A stretch of 56,016 nucleotides of DNA from DATCZB01 sp035513215 (lineage in GTDB: Bacteria > Pseudomonadota > Gammaproteobacteria > Steroidobacterales > Rariloculaceae): contig DATKCK010000074.1 in the NCBI GenBank assembly GCA_035513215.1, positions 1 through 56,016 on the forward strand. The letters are read 5' to 3'. Below are positions 23,824-31,268 of the stretch, in pieces. A model generated the notes under the pieces. That model was given only the letters and a program-made list of their open reading frames with translations. It was not told the DNA's origin and ran no database searches. The position numbers and the translations under genes were made by a program. How positions within the stretch are numbered: the stretch's first letter is position 1; the number at the start of each line of letters is the position of its first letter.

Positions 23824-25641
23824 TCAGGCCGCACTTTCGCGCGGCCGGCTGATTCCGAGCTTCTTCATGCGGTCGGCCAGCGTGGTCGGCTTGAGGCCGA
23901 GCAGCTTCGCGGCGCCGTTCGGACCCGAAACCCGCCAGTCCGACGCCCGCAGCGCATCGAGCATGTTGCGCCGGCTGAGCTCGTTGAGCTCCGCGTCGGT
24001 CAGGATTCGCTGTCGCTCGGCCTCGGCGGGCGCCGGATCCCGGCTCTGCGCGGCGGGATCGAGAATGTTCGCCATCGCGAGATCGAGCCTCAATACCTTG
24101 CCTTGCGACAGGATGACGGCACGCTCGATGACGTTCTTAAGCTCGCGAATATTGCCGGGCCAATCGTACCTCTTCAGCAGCGCGGCCTGCTGCTTCGACA
24201 GCGTCAACGGGGCGTGGCCGAAATCCTTGCAGGTCCGCTCGAGAAAGTGCAGGGCGAGCTGCACTACGTCATCACCGCGCTCACGCAGCGGCGGGACGTC
24301 GATCGGAAAGACGCTCAGGCGATAGAACAGGTCCTCGCGGAAGCGGCCGTCGGCAACGGCCTGCTCGAGATCCCGATTGGTCGCCGCGATGACACGAACG
24401 TTGACGGTACGCGTCTTCTCGTCGCCGACGCGCTCGTATTCGCTCTCCTGCAGCACGCGCAGAAGCTTGCTCTGGAGGGACAAGGGGATTTCGCCGACCT
24501 CGTCCAGAAAAATCGTGCCGCCATCGGCCAGCTCGAATCTGCCGACGCGATCCCGATGGGCGCCGGTGAAAGCGCCCCTGACGTGTCCGAAGAACTCACT
24601 CTCGAAGAGCTCATGCGGCATGGCCGCGCAATTGACCTTGACGAGAGGCCCGTCGCTGCGGGCGCTAGCGCCGTGAATGACGTGCGCGACGAGCTCCTTG
24701 CCGACGCCCGATTCGCCCTGAATCAGCACGCTGGCATCGGTCTGCGCCACCGCCTCGAGCCGCGCCAGCATCTTCTTGAGGGCGGGACTTTCGCCGATCA
24801 CGCGGCCGAAGTTCATGGAAACCTGCACTTCCTCGCGAAGATAGTCGCGCTCGCGCTCGAGCTCTTCCCTGAGCCGCGCGTTCTCCTCGAAGGCTGCTCT
24901 CAGCTGGCGTTCGGCGCGGTTGCGCTCGGTGACGTCCTTGCAGGCCACGAGCAAGCCGACGACCTTGCCGTTCTCGTCCCGATTGTGCGCGGCCGAGAGC
25001 AGCGCCTCGATGACTTCGCCGTCCCGCGTCACGAACTCTCGCGGCTCGTTCTGCAGCGCGCCCTGCGCAATGATATTCTCGACCTGCTCCTGCGTCAGCG
25101 AAGCCCGCGTGCCCTCGCTCATGAAGTCGACGATCGGGCGGCCGATGACCTCCTCGCGACGGTAGCCAAGCTTCTTCAGCCAGTGATCGCTGACATAGAC
25201 GATTCGTCCTTTGGCGTCGACGGCATGCAACATCGCGGGTGTCGCGCGGTAGAGCTCACGATAGTGCTGCTCGAGCCTGAGCTCGCGGTTGATCTCGTGA
25301 TAAACGGCCACCGTGCGGACAAAGTCGCCGGCCTCGCTGCGCTCGCTGACGGCTCTGGCGATGCAGCTGACTCTTTCTCCCGTCTTGGTCGAGAGATCGA
25401 TCGCGGCATGCTCGAGGCGGCCTCGGCGCCTGAGCATCGGGAGGTACTCCTTCTCGATCAGGGCGGCTGACTCGGGCGTGGCGAGGTCGTGCGGCCGCAG
25501 CTGCGCGAGCTCCTCGCGTGAATAGCCGAAGCGCTCGATCCACGCTTCGCTGACGTCGATGAAGTAGCCCTCCTTGTCGAACGCGACGAGCAGGGTGGGA
25601 CTGCGGCGGAAAAGCCAGCGGTATCGATCAGCGAGCGGCAT
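23824..25641 (-). CDS. PAS-PAS sigma54-dependent transcriptional activator
   Basis: A 605-residue bacterial enhancer-binding protein. Two PAS sensor domains lie at about 5-115 and 125-245, then a coiled coil at about 245-272. The AAA+ domain has Walker A 'GESGVGKE' (309-316), the sigma54-contact loop 'GAFTGA' (356-361), Walker B 'GTIFLDEVGE' (375-384) and the arginine-rich 'RFREDLFYRL'. The C-terminal Fis-type HTH at about 560-600 ('GAAKLLGLKPTTLADRMKKL') binds enhancers. No receiver domain is present, so the PAS pair senses the signal directly. It resembles the FhlA/NorR group in layout. It is divergent from the small gene at 25837, which has a sigma54 promoter. Confidence 0.9.
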   Translation of the reverse strand: MPLADRYRWLFRRSPTLLVAFDKEGYFIDVSEAWIERFGYSREELAQLRPHDLATPESAALIEKEYLPMLRRRGRLEHAAIDLSTKTGERVSCIARAVSERSEAGDFVRTVAVYHEINRELRLEQHYRELYRATPAMLHAVDAKGRIVYVSDHWLKKLGYRREEVIGRPIVDFMSEGTRASLTQEQVENIIAQGALQNEPREFVTRDGEVIEALLSAAHNRDENGKVVGLLVACKDVTERNRAERQLRAAFEENARLREELERERDYLREEVQVSMNFGRVIGESPALKKMLARLEAVAQTDASVLIQGESGVGKELVAHVIHGASARSDGPLVKVNCAAMPHELFESEFFGHVRGAFTGAHRDRVGRFELADGGTIFLDEVGEIPLSLQSKLLRVLQESEYERVGDEKTRTVNVRVIAATNRDLEQAVADGRFREDLFYRLSVFPIDVPPLRERGDDVVQLALHFLERTCKDFGHAPLTLSKQQAALLKRYDWPGNIRELKNVIERAVILSQGKVLRLDLAMANILDPAAQSRDPAPAEAERQRILTDAELNELSRRNMLDALRASDWRVSGPNGAAKLLGLKPTTLADRMKKLGISRPRESAA

Positions 25642-25652
25642 GACTTAAATTT

Positions 25653-25705
25653 ACGGTATTTCGGAACCTAGATCAACGGTAATTCGTGAATTAACGGAAT
25701 TTCGT
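25653..25705. promoter_or_regulatory. Three iterated motifs, probable enhancer sites of the sigma54 activator
   Basis: ACGGTATTTCGG (25653-25664), ACGGTAATTCGT (25676-25687) and ACGGAATTTCGT (25694-25705) fit ACGGWAWTTCGK. The third lies in the palindrome TAACGGAATTTCGTTA. Start-to-start distances are 23 and 18 bp. They lie right before the activator's own start and about 50-100 bp upstream of the -24/-12 promoter, where enhancer sites should be. Confidence 0.6.
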
Positions 25706-25750
25706 TACATTACTGTTCTCTAAGCCATTGATTTTTCAATACCTCAAGAT

Positions 25751-25766
25751 TGGCATGCTCCATGCA
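25751..25766 (+). promoter_or_regulatory. Sigma54 (-24/-12) promoter
   Basis: TGGCATGCTCCATGCA has the invariant GG (25752-25753) and GC (25764-25765) separated by exactly 10 bp, with TGGCA and TGCA flanks matching TGGCAC-N5-TTGCA well. Transcription would start near 25777, leaving a 60-nt leader before the ATG at 25837. Confidence 0.75.
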
Positions 25767-25836
25767 TAGTTTAGCGCAGATGTTTGAGGCTCCGATCGAC
25801 GACTACCGGAGTCCCGTAAGTGCAAAGGACAGTGCA

Positions 25837-26133
25837 ATGACGAAGACAGGTTTCGAAAGCAGGCAGCGTGTCCTCCTCGCCGGAGCGCTCGCCCTGTTCA
25901 GTCAGGCCGCGCTCAGTGGTGAGGCGAACGCAGCCCGAAACGGCCCGGAGGAGGTCAGGGTTTCCGCGCCGAGCCAGGAAATCGCGATCGCCGATCCCAG
26001 GATCGAGACCGATGCCGAAGCCGTGATCGAAGCGCTGAATCGTCGCATCGCCAAGGATCTCGAGCGCAGCATCGAGGCAATGAGCGGGGCACGAATCGAA
26101 CTTGTAATTTCGGAGTTCCCGACACGCGGCTAG
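25837..26133 (+). CDS. Small exported protein under sigma54 control, unknown function
   Basis: A 98-residue protein. ATG 25837 has AAAGGA 8 nt upstream. An upstream extension to 25750 would run through the sigma54 promoter and is rejected. Residues 1-34 are a signal peptide ('QRVLLAGALALF', cleavage near 'GEANA'). The mature 60-odd residues contain a helix 'TDAEAVIEALNRRIAKDLER' and end in a beta segment 'RIELVISEFPT'. Nothing identifies its activity. Its setting, alone behind a sigma54 promoter and facing a dedicated PAS activator, suggests an envelope response product. It is followed by a 172-bp gap with a palindromic element. Confidence 0.65.
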   Translation: MTKTGFESRQRVLLAGALALFSQAALSGEANAARNGPEEVRVSAPSQEIAIADPRIETDAEAVIEALNRRIAKDLERSIEAMSGARIELVISEFPTRG

Positions 26134-26206
26134 CGTGCGCGACCCCCCGCGTCCGCGGCGATTCCCCCCCGCAGCGGACGCCGGCCTAGCCGGAAGGCAC
26201 TTTGGT

Positions 26207-26285
26207 GGGGACCAGGTTGTCCGGCGTGAGACAAACGGACTTTGGATTCCAAGACGGAAGACACGGAAGTTTGAGCCTGGTCCCC
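26207..26285. repeat. 79-bp element with 10-bp terminal inverted repeats
   Basis: GGGGACCAGG (26207-26216) and CCTGGTCCCC (26276-26285) are perfect inverted repeats bounding a 59-bp interior that holds smaller repeats (GTCCG/CGGAC; TTGG/CCAA). It has no coding capacity and fills most of the gap between two convergent genes. It may be a REP/MITE-like element. Its ends resemble in style the GGGG-starting hairpin at 21768. Confidence 0.5.
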
Positions 26286-26305
26286 TCTTTCTTTATCCCT
26301 CCCGC

Positions 26306-27169
26306 TCAACGCAGGCGATCGTCGAGGAAGGCCAGTGCCTGGGTCCAGGAACGCACAGCCGCCTCGTGGTCGTAAGCGCTTCCGGCGGGATTCGCGAATG
26401 CGTGGTCGACGGTCAGGTACACCTCTACCCGAGCCGTCTTGCCGAGCTCGTTCAGGGTATCCCTGAATGCGAGCGCCAAGCGCGAAGGAATCGACTCGTC
26501 GTGCTGGGCGAAGATGCCAAGCAGCGGAGCCTCGAGGTTCGCGAGCAGGGCCGTATTGGTGACGAGATCCCCGTAGAACATGACCACGGCGTCGAGCCGG
26601 TCGCGGAGATCGAGCGCGGCCTCCAGCGACCAGGCGCCACCGAGACCCCAGCCGAGCACGGCGATGCGAGGCGCGAGAACGAATTCGTCGAGATACCGGT
26701 GCGCCTGCCGGATGTTCTCGATCGTCGCTTGACGGTTGCGCATCACGGCCGCCATCAGTCGTTCGGCTTCGGCCGGCGACGTCGCCGTTTGACCGCCGTA
26801 GAGGTCGAGCGCGAGCACCGCATATCCCTCGCCGGCCAGCCGGCGCGCCATCGCGCGGATGTTGTCGTTCAGCCCCCACCACTCGTGGATCATGATGACA
26901 CCGGGCACGTCGACGGCATCGGCCGGCAGCACCATGTAACCGCGTAGGTTCTGTTCCTCGGTCTCGCCGTAGGCGACCTCCTCGGCGATCACGGCGACCG
27001 TGGGCTCGATGTCCGTTATCGCCGTCGGCGCGGGCTCTGCTGCGGCGGGGGCTGCGGCAGTGCCGGCCCCGGAAGCCCCCGTCGCGCCGGCCGCGTCCGC
27101 GGCCGGTCCATCGGCGTCGGCGCAGCCAACGAGAATCAGTCCAAGTGCAACGATCAGTCGATGTTTCAT
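26306..27169 (-). CDS. Dienelactone-hydrolase-like lipoprotein lacking the nucleophile
   Basis: A 287-residue lipoprotein. The signal peptide ends in lipobox 'LVGC' (C16), and an Ala/Gly/Pro linker runs to about 50. The alpha/beta-hydrolase domain follows: 'VPGVIMIHEWWGLNDNIRAM' (the family's Glu-Trp-Trp-Gly loop), 'LALDLYGG', 'QHDESIP' (acid Asp) and 'VDHAF' (His). The nucleophile elbow, normally G-x-C-x-G-G, reads G-W-G-L-G-G (173-178), so Gly175 replaces the catalytic Cys. It may be a binding protein or use another residue. Its start overlaps by 4 bp the stop of dihydroorotase upstream. Confidence 0.82.
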   Translation of the reverse strand: MKHRLIVALGLILVGCADADGPAADAAGATGASGAGTAAAPAAAEPAPTAITDIEPTVAVIAEEVAYGETEEQNLRGYMVLPADAVDVPGVIMIHEWWGLNDNIRAMARRLAGEGYAVLALDLYGGQTATSPAEAERLMAAVMRNRQATIENIRQAHRYLDEFVLAPRIAVLGWGLGGAWSLEAALDLRDRLDAVVMFYGDLVTNTALLANLEAPLLGIFAQHDESIPSRLALAFRDTLNELGKTARVEVYLTVDHAFANPAGSAYDHEAAVRSWTQALAFLDDRLR

Positions 27170-28509
27170 TCGCTTGCCTCACTGAATTGAAGCGCCCGCC
27201 CGAGCGGCCGATCGGCGACCCGCCCGTTCCGAAAGACGATCTCGCCGCCGAGTATCGTCATCGACACCTTAGACCCGAGCGTGACGCCCTGCAAAGGGGA
27301 CCATCCACACTTATAGAGGATTTCGTCGGTCGTCCCGACCGTCTGCTCAGCCGCAAGATCGACGACCGCGAGATCGGCGAACGAGCCTTCCCGGACGAAC
27401 CCGCGATCGACGATGCCGAACAGCCTCGCGGGATTGTGCGCCGCCTTTTCCACGATCTGCTCGAGACTGAGGTGGCCCTGGTGTCTGAGCTCGAGCAGCA
27501 TCGCGAGCGAATGCTGCACGAGCGGCAGGCCGGACGGCGCATGGAAGTAGTCCCGGCCCTTCTCCTCCAGCGTGTGCGGCGCATGATCCGTCGCGATGAC
27601 GTCGATCAGATCCGAGACCACGGCCTGGCGCAGGGCATCCCTGTCCCGCCGCGTCTTGATGGCCGGATTGCATTTGATCATCGCGCCAAGCCGCTCGTAG
27701 TCGCCGTCATCGAACCACAAGTGATGCACGCAGACCTCGGCCGTGATGCGCTTGGCGCTGATTGGACCGGCAGCGAAAAGCTCGAGCTCCCTCGCCGTCG
27801 TCAGATGAAGGATATGCAGCCGCGTGCCGTGGCGGCGGGCGAGATCGACGGCCAGCGAAGAAGAGCGATAGCAGGCTTCGGCGGAACGAATCTGCGGATG
27901 CATGGCCATCGGCACGTCGTCTCCGTATTCCTCGCGGGCTCGCCGCTCCGCCTCCCGAATCATCGGTGAATACTCGCAATGGGTTACCACGGGCAGGCGG
28001 GCTGCGGCGAAGATGCGCTCGAGCGCCGCTTCGTCGTCGACGAGCATGTCACCTGTCGACGCGCCCATGAAGACCTTGATCCCGCAGGCGTCCTCGGCCG
28101 TCAGGGCCCTGATCTCGTCGATGTTGCCGTTGGTCGCGCCGAGATAGAAACCGAAATTGGCGAAGCTGGCCCGGGCCGCGACGGCCTTCTTCGCGCTCAA
28201 GCCGGCCCGGTCGGTGCACGGCGGAACGTTGTTCGGCATGTCGAGATAGCTCGTCACGCCGCCGGCGATCGCAGCACGCGATTCGCTCGCGATGTCCGCC
28301 TTGTGCGTCATGCCCGGCTCGCGAAAATGGACCTGATCGTCGATGATGCCGGGCAGCACATGACGCCCTTCGAGATCGATAACCTCGGCGCCGGCCGGAA
28401 CGCTTCCGGAGCCGATGCGCTCGATCCTGTCGCCGACGATCAGAACGTCCTGCTCGACGATCCGGCCTTCGTTGACGACGGTCCCATTGGCGAGCAGCAG
28501 TCGATTCAT
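27166..28509 (-). CDS. pyrC: Dihydroorotase
   Basis: A 447-residue amidohydrolase of the long (class I-like) type that closes carbamoyl-aspartate to dihydroorotate in pyrimidine synthesis. 'GIIDDQVHFREPG' is the first metal motif. Gln59 stands where the usual HxH motif has its first His, a variant I know from a subgroup of bacterial dihydroorotases. 'CGIKVFMGAST' holds the lysine expected to be carboxylated, and later 'VVTHCEYS', 'LHILHLTT' and 'VIATDHAPH' supply metal ligands and the catalytic Asp. It lies between a peptidase and a hydrolase with 4-bp overlaps on both sides, not with other pyr genes. Confidence 0.85.
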   Translation of the reverse strand: MNRLLLANGTVVNEGRIVEQDVLIVGDRIERIGSGSVPAGAEVIDLEGRHVLPGIIDDQVHFREPGMTHKADIASESRAAIAGGVTSYLDMPNNVPPCTDRAGLSAKKAVAARASFANFGFYLGATNGNIDEIRALTAEDACGIKVFMGASTGDMLVDDEAALERIFAAARLPVVTHCEYSPMIREAERRAREEYGDDVPMAMHPQIRSAEACYRSSSLAVDLARRHGTRLHILHLTTARELELFAAGPISAKRITAEVCVHHLWFDDGDYERLGAMIKCNPAIKTRRDRDALRQAVVSDLIDVIATDHAPHTLEEKGRDYFHAPSGLPLVQHSLAMLLELRHQGHLSLEQIVEKAAHNPARLFGIVDRGFVREGSFADLAVVDLAAEQTVGTTDEILYKCGWSPLQGVTLGSKVSMTILGGEIVFRNGRVADRPLGRALQFSEASE

Positions 28510-29477
28510 CCGTTCGCCCTCGCGGACAGCCGCTCGGTTGCGGCGACGAGCTCGGCGGCAATCCCGGGCTCGAACGCGGAGTGGCCCGCATCGGGGACGA
28601 TTCTCAGATCCGCTTCCGGCCAGCGCTCGGCGAGCTCGACCGCCGTGATCGGCGGGCAGACGACGTCGTAGCGACCCTGTACGATGACGCCTGGAATGTC
28701 CCGTATGCGGTCGACGCCGGTCAATAGCTCACCCTCATGCTCGAAGAAGCCGCCGTTGACGAAATAGTGCGTCTCGATCTTCGCAAGCGCTATCGAGAAG
28801 TCGTCTGCCGCGAAAGCCTTTTCGCGCTCCGGGTCCGCGAGCAGGGAGCTCGTCGCGCCCTCCCATACCGACCAGCATCGCGCGAGCTTGCGCTCGAGCT
28901 CGGAATCGCCGCAGTTGAGTCTCCGATGATAGGCTCCAAGCAGATCGCCCCGCTCCTCTTCGGGGATCGGCGCCACGAATTCCCGCCAGAGCTCGGGGAA
29001 GAGCTCCCTGGCGCCATGCTGATAAAACCAAAGCAATTCCGACCGCCTGAGCAGAAAGACGCCACGCAGCACGAGACCCGTCACTGCCTCGGGATGAGCC
29101 TCGGCATAAGCGAGCGCCAGCGCGCTGCCCCAGGATCCGCCGAAGACGAGCCAGCGCTCGATGCCGACATGGCGGCGCAGGCGCTCGATGTCCGCCACCA
29201 GATGCGACGTCGTATTGGCGACGAGCGATGCCAGCGGCCGGCTCCGGCCGGAACCGCGCTGATCGAACAGCACGACGCGTTGCGTGGCCGGATCGAAGAA
29301 ACGCCGGGCATTGGTGTCGCCGCCGCCGCCCGGCCCGCCGTGAAGGAAGACGACGGGCCGGCCCTCGGGCCGGCCGACCTGCTCGTAATAGATCTCGTGC
29401 CCGGAGCCGACGTCGAGATAACCGCTGTCGAACGGCTCTGTCCGCGGGTACAGAATCTCTTCCAGACGGCGATCCAT
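28506..29477 (-). CDS. pip: Prolyl aminopeptidase (proline iminopeptidase)
   Basis: A 323-residue alpha/beta hydrolase of family S33, releasing N-terminal proline. 'VVFLHGGPGGGG' is the oxyanion loop, 'LFDQRGSGRS' the following strand, S115 in 'GGSWGS' the nucleophile, 'VQGRYDVVCP' the acid and 'PDAGHSAFEP' the His. The ATG at 29477 has GGGAGG 6 nt upstream, and the N-terminus 'LYPRTEPFDSGYLDV' is typical. The longer open frame upstream has no coding character. It heads the three-gene unit pip-pyrC-hydrolase lipoprotein. Confidence 0.92.
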   Translation of the reverse strand: MDRRLEEILYPRTEPFDSGYLDVGSGHEIYYEQVGRPEGRPVVFLHGGPGGGGDTNARRFFDPATQRVVLFDQRGSGRSRPLASLVANTTSHLVADIERLRRHVGIERWLVFGGSWGSALALAYAEAHPEAVTGLVLRGVFLLRRSELLWFYQHGARELFPELWREFVAPIPEEERGDLLGAYHRRLNCGDSELERKLARCWSVWEGATSSLLADPEREKAFAADDFSIALAKIETHYFVNGGFFEHEGELLTGVDRIRDIPGVIVQGRYDVVCPPITAVELAERWPEADLRIVPDAGHSAFEPGIAAELVAATERLSARANG

Positions 29478-29597
29478 GGCGGCCTCCCTGTCGGCGACGT
29501 TCCTTACATTGTAGTAATACGCGAGCCTTGAATCTCCCCGGACCTGTATGCAGAATTGTTCGCCGTCCGTGACGTGCGACTCGCACGACAAGCCGCC

Positions 29598-30533
29598 ATG
29601 ATCGACTGTAAAGGCCTGACCAAACAGTACGGTCCATTGCGGGCCGTAGACGACCTGAGCTTTAGCGTCGAGCCCGGCGAGGTTCTCGGGTTTCTGGGAC
29701 CGAACGGCGCGGGCAAAACGACGACAATGCGAATCATCGCCGGATTCGTGTCGCCGACGGCCGGCAGCGTCTCCGTCTGCGGCTACGATGTCGAGTCGAA
29801 CCCGATCGCGGCCAGACGCGCCATCGGTTATCTGCCGGAAGGCGCGCCCTGTTATCCGGAGATGACGCCGCTGTCGTTCCTGCGCTTCGTCGCCGAGGCT
29901 CGTGGCATGCCGGCGAGCCGGCGCTCGGCCCGTCTCGACGAGGTCATCGGGCTTTTGCATCTGGAATCGGTTCTCGAGCAGAGCATCGACACGCTGTCGA
30001 AGGGCTTCAAGCGCCGTGTCGGCCTGGCGCAGGCCATACTGCACGACCCCGAGGTGCTGATTCTCGACGAGCCCACCGACGGACTGGATCCGAACCAGAA
30101 ATTCGATGTTCGGCGCCTGATCAGCAGCATGGCCGCCAACAAGATCGTCGTGATCTCGACTCACGCGCTCGAAGAGGTCGATGCGGTGTGCAATCGCGCG
30201 CTGATCATTGCGCACGGAAGAATTCTCGCCGACGACACGCCGGCTGGCCTCGAATCGCGGTCTCGCTTCCACAACGCCGTGACGATCAGGCTGAAGGACG
30301 CGACGCGGACCGAGGCCGTCAACGCGGCCGTCGCGGCGCTCGGCGAAGTGGCGGCCACCGAGGTAGACGGGCAGGCCGGCCGGCTCACGGCCTTTCCGGC
30401 GCCGGGCAAGCAGCCGCTCGGAGCAATCAGCCAGCTCGCTGCCCAGGAGAACTGGGAGCTTGCCGAGCTGCACCTGGAGTCCGGCAGGCTCGACGAGGTC
30501 TTTCGAGCGGTTACCGGAGGGGCGAGCGCATGA
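29598..30533 (+). CDS. ABC transporter ATPase, GldA-like
   Basis: A 311-residue ATPase of the Gld/NatA group. Walker A is 'GPNGAGKTT' (34-42) and Walker B 'EVLILDEPTDGLDPNQ'. The signature region reads 'LSKGFKRRVGLAQ' rather than LSGGQ, as is common in this group. The H loop is in 'VVISTHALEEVD'. The C-terminal 80 residues are a regulatory domain. The ATG at 29598 is used, since an upstream TTG at 29556 has no support. It is the first of four overlapping or adjacent genes that encode an ABC system: ATPase, permease, GldG-like and DUF4340. Confidence 0.88.
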   Translation: MIDCKGLTKQYGPLRAVDDLSFSVEPGEVLGFLGPNGAGKTTTMRIIAGFVSPTAGSVSVCGYDVESNPIAARRAIGYLPEGAPCYPEMTPLSFLRFVAEARGMPASRRSARLDEVIGLLHLESVLEQSIDTLSKGFKRRVGLAQAILHDPEVLILDEPTDGLDPNQKFDVRRLISSMAANKIVVISTHALEEVDAVCNRALIIAHGRILADDTPAGLESRSRFHNAVTIRLKDATRTEAVNAAVAALGEVAATEVDGQAGRLTAFPAPGKQPLGAISQLAAQENWELAELHLESGRLDEVFRAVTGGASA

Positions 30534-31264
30534 ACGGCACCGTCGCGGTCCTCAAACGCGAGCTGAAGGGCTACTTTCTGACGCCGGTCGCCTACGTCTT
30601 CATCGTGATCTTCCTGATCTCCGCGAACTGGCTGGCTTTCGGCGTCGGGCTGCTCTATGAGCGCGGCCAGGCGGACCTCGATCCGTTTTTCACGTTCCAC
30701 CCATGGCTGTTTCTGTTTCTGGTGCCCGCGCTCAGCATGCGCCTTTGGGCCGAGGAGCGAAAATCCGGCAGCATCGAGCTTTTGATGACCCTGCCGCTCG
30801 AACCGTGGCAGGCCGTCGTCGGCAAGTTCCTCGCTGCCTGGGCGTTCACGTCGATCGCGATTCTGCTGACCTTCCCGATCTGGATCACAGTCAATTATCT
30901 CGGCGATCCCGACAACGGCGCGATTTTCGCGGCCTACGTCGGCAGCATCCTGATGGCCGGCGGGTTTCTCGCGGTCGGCTCGTGCATTTCGGCCATGACC
31001 AAGAATCAGGTCATCGCGTTCGTCGTGTCCGTCATCGTCTGCTTCGTGCTGCTGGCAGCAGGCTACCCCTTCGTGCTGGATGCGTTTTCGGCATGGCTGC
31101 CGCCTGTGATCGTCGACGGAATCGCAAGCCTCGGTTTCCTGAGTCACTTCGACGACATCAGCAAGGGCGTGATCGACCTCCGCGACATCGTCTACTTCGG
31201 CCTTTTGATCGGCACCTTCCTTTACGCCAACACGCTGGTCCTCGGCATGACCCAGGCGGATTGA
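30530..31264 (+). CDS. ABC transporter permease, GldF-like
   Basis: A 244-residue integral membrane protein with six helices. It begins 'MNGTVAVLKRELKGYFLTPV', the usual cytosolic start of ABC-2 permeases that leads into the first helix, and includes 'RLWAEERKSGSIELLMTLP', a hallmark of the GldF/NosY-type family. The ATG overlaps the ATPase stop by 4 bp. What is transported is unknown. In Bacteroidetes GldFGA is linked to gliding, but relatives in gammaproteobacteria are not. Confidence 0.88.
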   Translation: MNGTVAVLKRELKGYFLTPVAYVFIVIFLISANWLAFGVGLLYERGQADLDPFFTFHPWLFLFLVPALSMRLWAEERKSGSIELLMTLPLEPWQAVVGKFLAAWAFTSIAILLTFPIWITVNYLGDPDNGAIFAAYVGSILMAGGFLAVGSCISAMTKNQVIAFVVSVIVCFVLLAAGYPFVLDAFSAWLPPVIVDGIASLGFLSHFDDISKGVIDLRDIVYFGLLIGTFLYANTLVLGMTQAD

Positions 31265-31268
31265 TCGA

